Source: Platycnemis pennipes (lineage: Eukaryota; Arthropoda; Insecta; Odonata; Platycnemididae). From it: a stretch of DNA of 64,000 nucleotides. Position 1 is the stretch's first letter. Each line of letters opens with the position of its first letter. The stretch is from contig OW121848.1 in the NCBI GenBank assembly GCA_933228895.1, positions 155,202,688 through 155,266,687 of the forward strand, given 5' to 3'. The translations under genes were made by a program, and so were the position numbers. Shown here in pieces: positions 53,743 to 63,872 of the stretch. The notes under the pieces are model-generated. The model was not told where the DNA came from. It made no database searches and saw only the letters and a list, made by a program, of their open reading frames with translations.

Positions 53743-55086
53743 GCCGACACTTTGATGAATTAACAAACGTATAATTCATAAAATATCTTGGAATAAGACT
53801 GACACATGATCATTCCTGTGGTAAACACATACGTAAAATAATGGGGCAATCTAATCGTAGACTGGGATTCCTCAAAAGAGTATTGGGTAAATGTGACGAT
53901 CATGTACGAGAAATCAGCTACTTTTCCCTTGTAAGACCTCATTTGGAATATGCTGCCAGTGTATGGGATCCCTACGAAATCGGTCTAAATAACGAACTTG
54001 AACGTGTGCAGCGAAGATCGGCAAGATTTGTAAAGGGACGATACGATAACCATGCTAACATAACCAGTCTATTAAATGAATTAAAATGGGAATCTTTCTC
54101 AGATCCCAGGTTGAAATTTAGTCTTAATCTCTTAAATAAATTCCAAGATAATATTTTCAGAGATGACGTTAAAAATATTTTGCGAACCACAACTTACTAT
54201 GGTAGACTGGACCATCATCATCATTGGTCAACAATCCTAGGATTGGTTTGACGCAGCTTTCCACTCGATTCTTCTATCGGCCAACCTTTTCATTGCGACG
54301 TAATTCTTCTCTTTTACATCCTTCACAACCTTTTCCATGTATCTCATACGAGGCCTGCCTTTTCCAATCTTCCCGTTCACTTTTCCCTTGACGATAGTCT
54401 TCATCAGGCCATCGTGTCTCAAGATATGGCCGATTAAGTTTTCCCTTCTTCTTTTTAGAGTTGTCAGCAGACTTCTCTTTTCTCCCACTCTTCTTAGCAC
54501 TTCCTCATTACTTACTCGGTCGATTCATTTAATCTTCAGCATTCTTCTGTAGCACCACATTTCGAATGCTTCTACCCTTTTCTTCTTCGCTGCTGTCATC
54601 GTCCATGATTCACTGCCGTAAAGAAACATGCTCCAGATGTATGTTCTGATGTACTGTTTCCTTACTTCTATGCTTGTATTTCCTGCAGTAAGTAGATTCT
54701 TCTTTTGATAGAATGCCCTCTTTGCCTGGGAGGCTGGACCATGATCACAAAATTACAGAAATTGATTGCCAAACTGACATATTCAAAATGTCCTTTTTTC
54801 CTCGTACAATTAGAGATATGAATAACGGTAAATATATCCAATACAGGTGTAGCAATGGATAGCATAGGTAGTTGCATGTTGGTGTAAGGACTTGAAGGTA
54901 ACCCAACTAACAGCATGTTTTTGCATGCCTTTTTTGCTATTTTTATCTTTTTAAATAGTGAAGTTTAGACTAATATATTAATATTAATCCTATGTTATGC
55001 ATGATATGTAGTGCATGTTTGGTGAGAATTCACCCCCTGCCACACACCTTTATGGTGGCTTGCAGGGGATTATGTGGATGTAGACG
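53743..55086 (+). pseudogene. LINE-A1 copy interrupted by a LINE-B insertion
   Basis: The 5' part (53743-54215, frame 53841-54251) reads MGQSNRRLGFLKRVLGKCDD, VRPHLEYAASVWDPYEIGLN, LERVQRRSARFVKGRYDN and TTYYGRLDH. It is interrupted at 54216 and resumes at 54731 with CTGGACCATGATCACAAAAT, TPTYYGRLDHDHKI-type sequence, SFFPRTIRDMNNGKYIQ and the full UTR. It ends CCCCCTGCCACACACC, GGCTTGCAGGGGATTATGTG, GATGTAGACG. Confidence 0.88.
54216..54730 (-). mobile_element. LINE-B copy nested antisense in LINE-A (candidate source of the 39.5-kb transduction)
   Basis: AGACTGGACCAT (54204-54215) and AGGCTGGACCAT (54731-54742) flank it, 11 of 12 bases matching. On the minus strand, the frame 54237-54500 reads LRRVGEKRSLLTTLKRRREN, LIGHILRHDGLMKTIVKGKV, RMRYMEKVVKDVKEKNYVAM and IEWKAASNQS, with the upstream FEMWCYRRMLKI region readable before a stop at about 54523. 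The CATCATCAT tail lies against the left flank. Confidence 0.9.
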
Positions 55087-57221
55087 CCCTACATACATTC
55101 AAATACGTGATGCAGCGCTACTACTTCATGGTTACATGTTAGATATAAGGGATATAAGGACACGTTTGATTCACCCACTACCACCACGTACCTATGCACA
55201 ATTTGCATAGTACTTGGTGGATATTATCACACGGCAGATAGATGAGCCCTGGATCTAGTTTCCCCAACCGTATTGCATAATTTCATCCGGCAAATATATG
55301 GCATATGATTTAAATTGTACATTTGAGTACACATGTAGCATCCTAAAAGGGCGTGACAATGACGGCAACGGAGTCAATTGGGAGCAGTCGGTGTTCTCCC
55401 GGGAAGAGGGTGTTCTCACGTGGGATCAGGTGGATCGGAGTGTGGAAGAAGGAGAGGAGGGGATGGGCGCATAAAAAGAGGCGCCCAAGACAAGTACGTA
55501 CGCTCACTTAATCCGATGACGTCAGGACCAAACCGGTTGCCTCGTTGCGAAGGTAGCAACGGAGGGAGAGAGAGATGACGGGAAGTATTGAGGCCGTGGG
55601 GGTGCCTTTCATGCCGGAGAGGAAAAATGTTGCAGGCGAACGAAACAGCGCTGCCCTGCGGCAACACGTCGTCCGATCCGAGCTCAGATTGGCGTGGGAC
55701 TTCCTTGCTCGAATTGCGAGCCGACCGGAGCGGCTGCTGGCACGTGTCCCAGAAGCGAAAGTGCATAGCGGACTGCAGAAACGGCCTTCCAAGGATGGAC
55801 CAGCAATGCGATATAGGATGTGGCAAATAATCACCCTCAATCTATCGAACCGACGGAGTCGAATACGCACAGTGAACGTGGTAAACGAGAGATTACAGTA
55901 TGCGTGCACTAGGATAAAAAAAACTATCCCCCCCCCCCCCTCGACTCTTAGTTATCTGGAAAGAGAGACAAGCTGAAGCACTTTCATCACGAGGTGGTAC
56001 AAGATGGTCGGTAGCGAGACTGAACTCACGGACGGGGAACTTTGGAACGCGACCTCCATCACGTCTACATCAACGATTTCAGCAACATCTCTCACCTTTA
56101 CTTAATCGAGAAATTAATGCTAGGTAAACTTACAGTTTTATAATATTTATCACCGACATCCACTTGGCTCATAGTTACTTTAGTCACGTTTGAGGCTTTG
56201 GCGCTGTATTTTTGAAAATCCATTCATTTTTGTAGAACTTCGATTACTTTAAATAAGTTGCTGTTTTGTTAATTGTTGCGATGTTTCATTTTGTTGATTT
56301 GTCGTGAAGGGTTTGTTTAGGGGGATTGTTGAGAGGGTGATAGAGATGAAAGATTATGTTAGTCACTCCTTTGAGAAAATTTCGTTGAATGGAAGTAAAT
56401 AAATTGGTGCACTAAGGATTGCATAAATAAGTTGAGAGTCGTTCGACGTTGCACTTTCTAAGAGCGTTTCTAAGTACACGGAAAACTTATTAGTTGACCC
56501 AAAAGGCCATTTTCAGCCGAGTTCGCATGGAAATACTAAATATTCAAGGTGTGCTACGTAACTAGAACCGAAGCACACCACTCCAAGCTATTTAACCTAT
56601 AATAATTCCGGTACGTATCACATTGTGGAAGGATAAATAGGTATCTTTCGAATGTTCAATCAAACCACTATTTTTTTAACGATTTTGCGGGCACCTAAAC
56701 CGTCATTCCGTCCCGAAGGCCGGGTTTCAAATACCGGCAGTGGAAAAAACGTTTCGGTAGAAATTCTCAAGCACCGCCCGCACGTCAGCACCCCGCCCGT
56801 CGAACGAGACGTTAAACAGTGGAACCCTCTTTCGCAGAAAGTAGGCAGACGCCGGATTTCTCCTTCGTCTCCCTACACATCCAGAATGACGTGCGCGACC
56901 TCAGATGTCGCCACATCTCCCACCACTAATAATTCAGGTAATCAATTGAAAAAGGTGGCGTTAAATGTCTACAAATGGCCACTCGTGATAATTGTTCCGA
57001 TTCGCTCGCCATTCTCCGGCAAGCAATCACGGCCAATGGGAGACGGGGATGGCCAGCACCTCCCCTAGGGGCTGGATAGCGAAATAGACGGGCAGGTGGG
57101 CCTCTAGCCCACGCGGCGTTGGAAGGCCAGCCCGGGCGTGGGACGTAATGAGGCCGCCGTCGCCGCATGTATAAGAAACCTCTCGTCTTGGTACGGACAT
57201 ACATTGGCCACGGTCCAAACA
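55087..57221. other. Unassigned sequence with two GC-rich patches
   Basis: 55370-55930 and 56690-57200 are GC-rich and hold overlapping frames of 70-138 codons on both strands without any recognisable domain. Runs of C at 55929-55940. No clear promoter or splice structure. Confidence 0.3.
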
Positions 57222-57385
57222 CGTTGGTGTAGCAGTTACAGGACTGGGCTGTCACCTAGGGGGCCCGGGTTCAATCCCGGACATAAAATATCTTTTTCAT
57301 TGGTAAACCGGCCACTAATTCATTGCTTTGTTGAGACGTTTGAGTTCAGTGATCCGTCCGACATCAAGCGTTAGCACCCTTCCTA
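57222..57385 (+). repeat. tRNA-derived SINE
   Basis: The head CGTTGGTGTAGCAGTTACAG and GGGCCCGGGTTCAATCCCGG carry A- and B-box-like words. The body has TTCATTGGTAAACCG and GAGTTCAGTGATCCGTCCGA, shared with 63515-63690 (GAGTTCAGTACTCCGTCCG). Ends near CAAGCGTTAGCACCC. Confidence 0.65.
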
Positions 57386-57596
57386 AATATAGCTTTTACT
57401 TTTAACGATGTTTTTTCAGGGTTCATAAAGTGGTGTGGTTTTCGAAGAACTTGTATGTACATTGAAAACAATTCACGCTATACCGTATTCTATCACGGCC
57501 TAGGATACCAGTATCAGTAAAATGCAGAATTTCGAAGTATCCATTGTGCTATTACCGAAAGATGGCAAGATTAGAAAATCACATGTTACAATGTCT

Positions 57597-57705
57597 GCAT
57601 CTACATCTACACGATACCCTGCAAGCCACCGCGAGGGTGTGTGGCAGGGGGGGAAGATCACCAAGCATGCACTGCCGTCATGCAAACAAGCAACTACAGG
57701 CATAA
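57597..57705 (-). mobile_element. LINE-A2 3' tail (antisense)
   Basis: GCATCTACATCTACACGATA, CCCTGCAAGCCACCGCGAGG and GATCACCAAGCATGCACTGC. Confidence 0.9.
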
Positions 57706-57947
57706 TTAAGCCCAGAAAAAACTGATCCAAGGCTCTGAGACACAACGCTTACGAAATATAAACTGGCAAACACGACTTTCGGGGAGAAGAGGGTGAGGAT
57801 CTAATGCCTCGCCCTTTCCACATGAGGACAGGAATGTCGCATAAAGCTTTGATAAGCGAGGATTGCTATCCAATAAAAATTGATGTTTAGAAGGAAAGGG
57901 AAGAGTGGAAGTAAGGAAACGATACATCAGAACGTACATCTGAAGTG
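57706..57947. other. Unassigned sequence
   Basis: A 100-codon minus frame (57706-58008) has no known motif and overlaps a LINE-B copy. Confidence 0.3.
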
Positions 57948-58366
57948 TGTTTCTTTTTGAGGGATGGACGATGACAGCAGCGGAGAAGAATGGGTTGGAA
58001 GGAAGCATTCGAAATAGGTGCTACTGAAGAATGATGAAGAATAAATGGATCGACCGAGTGAGTGACGAGGAAGTCCTGAGAAGAGTTAAGAGAAAAAAGA
58101 GAAGTCTTCTGAATACCCTAAGAAGAAGATGGGACAACTTAATCGGCCATAACATGAGACATGATGGCCTGATGAAGACAATCGTTGAACGACAAAAGGA
58201 CGGGAAGAACGACAAAGGAAAGTCTCGAATGATATAAATGGAACATGTCGTGAAGGATGTGAAAGAGAAGAAATACGAAAATATGAAGATATTAGCTGAT
58301 AGGAGATTTGAGCGGAGAGCTGCTGCGTTTAACCATCTCAGGATTGCTGACTGATGATGATGATGA
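57948..58366 (+). pseudogene. LINE-B C-terminal fragment with tail
   Basis: The frame 58031-58237 reads MKNKWIDRVSDEEVLRRVKR, RSLLNTLRRRWDNLIGHNMR and HDGLMKTIVERQKDGKNDKG. After a break, MEHVVKDVKEKKYENMKILA and ERRAAAFNH follow. Ends TCAGGATTGCTGACTGATGA, TGATGATG. Confidence 0.85.
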
Positions 58367-58652
58367 AAAAGTGAGAGCCTTCTTTAGCGGATGAAAGCAT
58401 TACCTAGTAATTACAATTTAGAAATGGAAGCTAAATTTGTGACGGTCGTAAAATAAGCGGTCACAACAGTCGCTGTAAACATTTTTTTTTTAAATCGTGA
58501 TCACCGCAACTCACACCAAAGGAAAAATTGAAACGGTTCCTCTGGACACAGGGTATCGACAAAATGTTGGCATATATCACTCTCCAAGTCACTGAATCAT
58601 GAAATTAAAAGGTTGTAAAGAAAGACCTAGTGCTTTCCCGGCGTATCTGCTG
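58367..58652. other. Unassigned sequence
   Basis: AT-rich, no frame recognised. Confidence 0.3.
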
Positions 58653-58839
58653 CGTGAAGGTTTCTCGGGGCCTCTACCGGGTTATAGCGTCCATGTCCGC
58701 CGACGTTTCGATCCCGACTCGGTCATCGTCTTCAGGGTTTCTTCATTCAGAAGCCCTGAAGACGATGACCGAGTCGGGAATCGAAAAGTCGGCGGACATG
58801 GACGCTATAACCCGGTGGAGGACCCGAGAAACCTTCACG
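58653..58839. repeat. Fold-back element, ~90-bp arms, hammerhead-like core words
   Basis: The arms run from CGTGAAGGTTTCTCGGG (58653) inward and from CCCGAGAAACCTTCACG (ending 58839) inward, meeting around a loop of about 6 bases near 58740; a few differences. One strand carries CTGAAGA, then a self-complementary stretch CGATGACCGAGTCGGGATCG, then GAAACGTCGG. This order (CUGANGA, stem, GAAA) is that of the hammerhead ribozyme core (established). Stem III as I draw it lacks the usual A-U closing pair, so activity is doubtful. Confidence 0.8.
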
Positions 58840-58873
58840 TAAAAGGTTGTACATATATTTCCTAAGTCATTTC

Positions 58874-58938
58874 TACTTTTTCACCCCCTGCCACACACCC
58901 TTGCGGAGGCCTGCAGGGTATCGTGTAGATGCAGATGT
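58874..58938 (+). mobile_element. LINE-A2 3' terminus
   Basis: TTTTTCACCCCCTGCCACAC, ACCCTTGCGGAGGCCTGCAG, GGTATCGTGTAGATGCAGAT. Confidence 0.85.
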
Positions 58939-60011
58939 ACTTTGCCGCAATGTGCAGGCAGAGAAGACCTGAGACGAGCAAAAGACCAGTCAAAAAGCGC
59001 TTTATCCTCGAGAAATAATGTTCTGCGAAGCGAGATTCCTCGATGACGAGATTAGATCGAAAGTTTCCACACACAATTCACACTGGATGAACCCCTGTTG
59101 TTCCAATGTTGACATGGAGATCCTTATTAGATACCCTCTACTTGAATTTTCATCCCCTTACGTGTGTAAGAAAGTGACGGTCGCCACTTAAGGTGAAAAT
59201 ATGAGGCAAGTTAGGTACTGGAGATATATCGACCATCAACCAAAGCCTCTTGCCCTTGGAAGTCTATTGATTTCCCGCAGAAACGATCTTAATTCCATTT
59301 TAAGCCGGCGTAAGCCGTCGGGAAACCTGAGAGAGGAACATAAGAGGTTGATTACGTAGCGCCAGCGGAATCTTTCTAGTCATGTGTTTTCGCGAAATGG
59401 GAACTTACGAATGAGTCGTTTCCGTCCGAAGGAAAAAGGGAAATACGTATATTGCTTGATAAATGCCATGATTCAGGCCTGACAATAATAATCTGCTGAC
59501 ATCCAGTTTTGACCTAATTCTTAGAAAATGATTGGAAAATTCCCTTACTCGATTTTTTTCTCGTTAATATTCACGCCAAGCTCGCCATCGCTCTACCCTA
59601 CATACATATGGACTAATTTTCAACGGCAGATTTCAATATATTGAGAAATTCAACTCCTGTTACCTGAGTTAAATATCGACCGGGTACCTGGATTCTAACA
59701 CATTATATATTCACCGAGGTCCCAGAAATTATCGGCTATGCCTTAAAAATTGAGGATGTAAACATCTAGCATGACTGATAATTGCTGTATCCCTAATACG
59801 ACGAAACTTATGAGTATTCGGCTACACTTCGACAGCGAACAGTTATTTTTCGCCTAAAGCCGTCGCATTCACTTGCACGCACGAAGGAATGAGATCACAG
59901 AGGCATTGCGGTTCCCTAACTCAAGTATAAAGCGCATTACATATGCTACCGAATTAAAAACAAACATTCCATTTTTATCTCCACTATACATTCCTAAACT
60001 AAAATGAATCT
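58939..60011. other. Unassigned sequence, no gene seen
   Basis: No frame above 60 codons apart from one crossing the LINE terminus. Confidence 0.3.
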
Positions 60012-60660
60012 AACTACATCTACATCTACATAATACCCTGCAAGCCACCATAAAGGTGTGTGGCAGGGGGTGATTTCTCACCAAACATGCACTACATATC
60101 ATGCATAAAAAAGGAATAGTATTAATATAGTAGTCAGAACTACACTATTTAAAAAAGATAGAAATTGCAAAGCAAACATGCAAAAACATTCTGTTAGTAG
60201 GGTTAGCTTTAAGTACCTACTCATACCAACATGCAGCTACCAATGCTATTCATTGCTACTCTCCGATTGGACATATTTATCGTTATTCGTATCTCTAATT
60301 GTACGAGGGAAAAAGGACATTTTGAATCGGTCAGTTCGGCAATCAATTTCTCTAATTTTATGATTATGGTCCAGTCTGCCATAGTAAGTTGGGGTTCGTA
60401 AAATATTTTTAACATCATCACTGAAAATATTGCCTTGGAATTTGTGGAAGAGATTAAGTCTAAATTTCAACCTGCGATCTGACAAAGATTCCCATTTCAA
60501 TTCATTTAATAGACTGGTTACGCTAATATAATTATCGTATCGTCCCTTTACAAATCTTGCCGATCTTCGCTGCACACGTTCAAGTTCATTGCTTAGACCG
60601 ATTTCGTAGGGATCCCAAACACTGCCAGCATATTCCAAATGAGGTCTAACAAGGGAAAAG
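60012..60660 (-). pseudogene. LINE-A1, well-preserved C-terminal region and full 3' end
   Basis: The minus frame 60246-60638 (130 codons) reads MEYAGSVWDPYEIGLSNELE, RVQRRSARFVKGRYDNYISV, LNELKWESLSDRRLKFRLNL, TPTYYGRLDHNHKIREIDCR and SFFPRTIRDTNNDKYVQ. The terminus is intact at 60012-60075 (ACTACATCTACATCTACATA, CCCTGCAAGCCACCATAAAG). The 5' end is cut inside LVRPHLEY. Confidence 0.9.
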
Positions 60661-61397
60661 AACTAAAACCACAGAGGACTCAGACAAGAAGGCCACCGAA
60701 TAAGGATTTGGGTATTTGGGTATCTCTAGCCGTAACTACGGGCTGTAACGCACGTTTCCGAATGTGTAAAGTATAAGTCAACAAATCATCTACTCACTGA
60801 GTAGGCCTTTATGACATTTCATTGGAGAAATTAAACTAGTTTTCGTCATAGAATCAATAATGCGGGAAACACAACTTTTTTACGAGAAATAACTCTGTAA
60901 CTGTAAAACTGAAAGATTAATGACCACATATTTAAGTTAATAGGAAGGGAACGAAATGAAAAAAATTAACTTAATCGCTCATTGCACAGACCTGAGAACA
61001 AAGTATTAATCACCGTTACGCACGCCGTTGAGTTACGCTAGAAAGATACCGTTGATGAGTTTCTGGAAAGTTCGTTCCTCTCTTCAATGCTTTGACTCAA
61101 GCTCTTGAGTGATGCTTCAAACAATCCCAGCGAAATATAATACTGCCTTTTTCTGACATTCAGGCTCGATAAACCTCTTAACTCTTATACCACTGTTTTC
61201 TCTTTCGCCAAGCAGAAAGACCGTTATGTTCTGCAATCCGAAGACTGTAGCTTCTGGCAGTCGATAGGATTGGCTTTGCGTGATCCGGAATTCCATCGAG
61301 CCTGGAGAGGAATTTGCTAATGCTTCAAGAATCCGAATCCACAATCTGAATGGTTACTTTCAGATAGATGACCCGTCACCATCAGCCGAATATCTTT
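60661..61397. other. Unassigned sequence, no gene seen
   Basis: A 75-codon minus frame (61117-61344) has no known motif. Confidence 0.3.
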
Positions 61398-61783
61398 CTG
61401 TGGTAGACTGGACTATAATCATAAAGTTAAGAAATAATAAAAGTAAAGAAATCGATTTTCGATCTGACAGATTCAAAACGTCATTCTTTCCTTGCACAAT
61501 TAGGGATACGGATAGCTGTAATTACATCCAATAGCACAAATACGAGTGTATCGATGGATAGTATAGATAGTGGCGTGTTGGTGTAAGGAATTTAATCTAA
61601 CCCAAATAACACCATGTTTTTACATTCTTGCTTTGCTATTGTCTTTTTTTAAATTGTGAAGTTTATAACAGAATTTAATTTCTAATCCTTGTTATGCATG
61701 ATATGTAGTGTATGTTTGGCGTGAATTCACCCCCTGCCACACACTTTCATGGTGGTTTACAGGATATGATGTAGATGTAGTAC
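61398..61783 (+). mobile_element. LINE-A1 fragment with full 3' end
   Basis: TGTGGTAGACTGGACTATAA starts it. The frame 61280-61534 includes SKEIDFRSDRFKTSFFPCTI and RDTDSCNYIQ. The UTR and terminus CCCCCTGCCACACACTTTCA, GGTTTACAGGATATGATG, TAGATGTAG follow. Confidence 0.85.
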
Positions 61784-62125
61784 GGTCGCAGACTGTGAGC
61801 GCTGACACGATAAATTCCCCAAGGGGTATCTACTAAATAAGTAGGGTTAGGTACTTATCCGTCTGTGGGGCAGCCGAGCTGTTCGAGGGAAACGGGCCAT
61901 AATTCACCTGCTCAGCACCAGAGACCGCCATTCGGGTTCCTCCTAACGACGGAGTGAAGCAGGTGATAATGTCAATAGGCACGACGTGACGACAATCGAT
62001 CGCACGAAATGGCGTCCTTCGCTCGAAGCGGCAAACAACTCGAACCTCGGCTTCGGAGCGTAACAGCTTTACATCGAAATATCAAACTTGCGTCCATTCG
62101 CAACCTAATAAGATGGACTGAAGGG
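61784..62125. other. Unassigned sequence, no gene seen
   Basis: No frame of note. Confidence 0.3.
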
Positions 62126-62163
62126 TACATCAACACGATACCCTGCAAGCCACCGCGAGGCTT
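62126..62163 (-). mobile_element. LINE-A 3' terminus fused to a TIR-element piece
   Basis: GGTACATCAACACGATACCC and TGCAAGCCACCGCGAGGCTT form the antisense terminus. It stops within the stem-loop and continues directly into the TIR element. Confidence 0.7.
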
Positions 62164-62673
62164 GCACAGATCCTGCCGCAGTCGCTCCTGTTGGCAGAGT
62201 CAGCTGTATCCCCCCCCCCACCATTGCGATAAGGTGAAGTAGCTTCGCGGTCAAAATTAAAAATTAAAATAAGCAAAAGGTTACGCCCACCGAAAAAGTT
62301 GCTGTGATAACATTGAAGTCATTTTCCTCCCGGCCTTGACTGTTCTTATGGGAAGGAAAGGGATTGGAGGGGGGTTCTCGGAAGGTCAGCTCGCACAGAT
62401 CCTGTCGCATTCGCTCCTATTGGCAGAGTCAGCTGTGTCCCCACATTGCGATAAGGCGAAGTAGCTTCGCGGGCTCAGTTGTGATTGGACGAAGTCGATA
62501 TACGTCAAAGGTTGCACCGCACCTACTTTTCCGAAAGGGTTAAAAACATCAGTTTTTCGCCGCCTATAACTCGAGAAATAATTGACGGATCTAAAAACGG
62601 GAAAATACGGGTCTTTTTATTTTACAAACTCCATCATATTCGGCATTTAAAAAAACATGGTAAACGACCCCAT
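62164..62673 (-). mobile_element. 530-bp TIR element, copy 3, with internal direct duplication
   Basis: The segment 62164-62252 (CACAGATCCTGCCGCAGTCG, TGTTGGCAGAGTCAGCTGTA, ATTGCGATAAGGTGAAGTAG) repeats 62392-62480 in the same orientation. The rest runs as in copy 2 to GTAAACGACCCCAT at 62673. The outer left TIR is missing. Confidence 0.75.
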
Positions 62674-63284
62674 TATAAATAAAATAGAACACATTGCAAT
62701 GAAGGCATCCGGAAAGAATACTACCTCGTTTATGCAACTTACACGAAACCGAGAGTGACAATAAGACCACCCCGAGGTAAACATTAAGAACGCAGCCACA
62801 AGAAACCCGAAATTATAACGCAAGAAAACAATGACGACCCAATGTTTGTTTGTTGTCATCCGGAAAGATTCAGGAGCGTCAGGAAAAGGAATTTCGGACG
62901 GGAAACAGCGCCGAAAGCGAACGATGCACTGACCACGCGACCAAATGAGTCGAATGTCTGCGCGAGCAAGCAAGCACGGCCTCGCCGCCGGCATTTGTCT
63001 CGGAAGGGCCTTTAACTGCTGCTCAAGGACCCCGTACTTGGGCCACTTGAGAAGATAGCTGTCCTTTCTCTCTCTGGGGGAGGAGGGAGGAGGCGGAAGA
63101 GACGCTCCCTAGAAGAAGGGAGAGGAGATCCCTCCTCACGACTGAAGGGGGAAGGAAGAGATCAACAACGGAGACACCAAGCGACATTTACGCTAGGAAT
63201 CACGACGCCTCACTTTGAATATTACGTAACAACATTTGATGTCAATGCATGGTGCCAATTCAGCCAGCCTCCAATAATGCACGA
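62674..63284. other. Unassigned sequence, no gene recognised
   Basis: The 115-codon minus frame 62647-62994 starts in unassigned DNA and ends in the TIR element, so it is not credible. G/A-rich from 63065 to 63165. Confidence 0.3.
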
Positions 63285-63502
63285 TAGGTAAATACAGATA
63301 AATATATTTCCGATAAATATGCCATCATAACCAATAATCCCTTTATTACTATGTGGATACTAACCACCAAGTTGCATGTGACCTTATTAAATATCATGTA
63401 GTAGCCTAGTTACATGTCTATAGTGCATGTTTTAGTGATCTTAACCCCCTGACATACACCCTCACTGTGTCTTGCAGGGTATTGCGTAGATGTAGATTTA
63501 CG
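63285..63502 (+). mobile_element. LINE-A2 3' tail, long UTR variant
   Basis: ATAGGTAAATACAGATAAAT, CCATCATAACCAATAATCCC, TAGCCTAGTTACATGTCTAT, CCCCCTGACATACACCCTCA and CTTGCAGGGTATTGCGTAGA end in TGTAGAT. Confidence 0.8.
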
Positions 63503-63514
63503 CCAAGGGGATCG

Positions 63515-63690
63515 AATTGGTGTGCTTGCTAGAGTACTGGTCTTCCATTCCGACGGCCCGGGTTCTAATCCCGGCAATAGCATTATTCATTGGAATACCG
63601 ATCTCCACTTGAGTGCGCTCGAGTAGGGAGCACTTCGAGTTCAGTACTCCGTCCGTCGTATGGGACGCTAAGCTGTGGTCCCCTTTGCAA
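63515..63690 (+). repeat. tRNA-derived SINE
   Basis: GAATTGGTGTGCTTGCTAGA and GGCCCGGGTTCTAATCCCGG are tRNA-like A- and B-box words. The body ATTCATTGGAATACCGATCT, CGAGTTCAGTACTCCGTCCG is shared in part with 57222-57385. Confidence 0.65.
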
Positions 63691-63734
63691 CGCCGACACC
63701 AGGTTTCTCTCTACACTTCCTACGTTACTTGAAA

Positions 63735-63872
63735 TTACTAATCCTTTTCACTAATTACTCCTAATTACTAATCCTTTTTATGCATGATATGAAATGCATA
63801 TTTGGTGTGAATTCACCTCCTGCCACATACCTTTATGGTGGCTTGCAGAGTAATATGTGTAGATGTAAACAG
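63735..63872 (+). mobile_element. LINE-A1 3' tail
   Basis: ACTAATCCTTTTTATGCATG, TTTGGTGTGAATTCACCTCC, TGCCACATACCTTTATGGTG and GCTTGCAGAGTAATATG end in TGTAGATGTA. The last 130 bases of the window beyond it were not assigned. Confidence 0.85.

Noticed and set aside
39547..54730. Simple inverted segmental duplication as explanation for the 39.5 and 53.5 kb similarity
   Set aside because: The similarity stops exactly at the 13-bp repeats on the left copy and ends in a TGATGATG tail, as expected for retrotransposition and not for a DNA-level duplication.
55416..55976. Several 130-codon frames on both strands
   Set aside because: GC-rich DNA produces long chance frames; both strands are equally open and none matches a known family.
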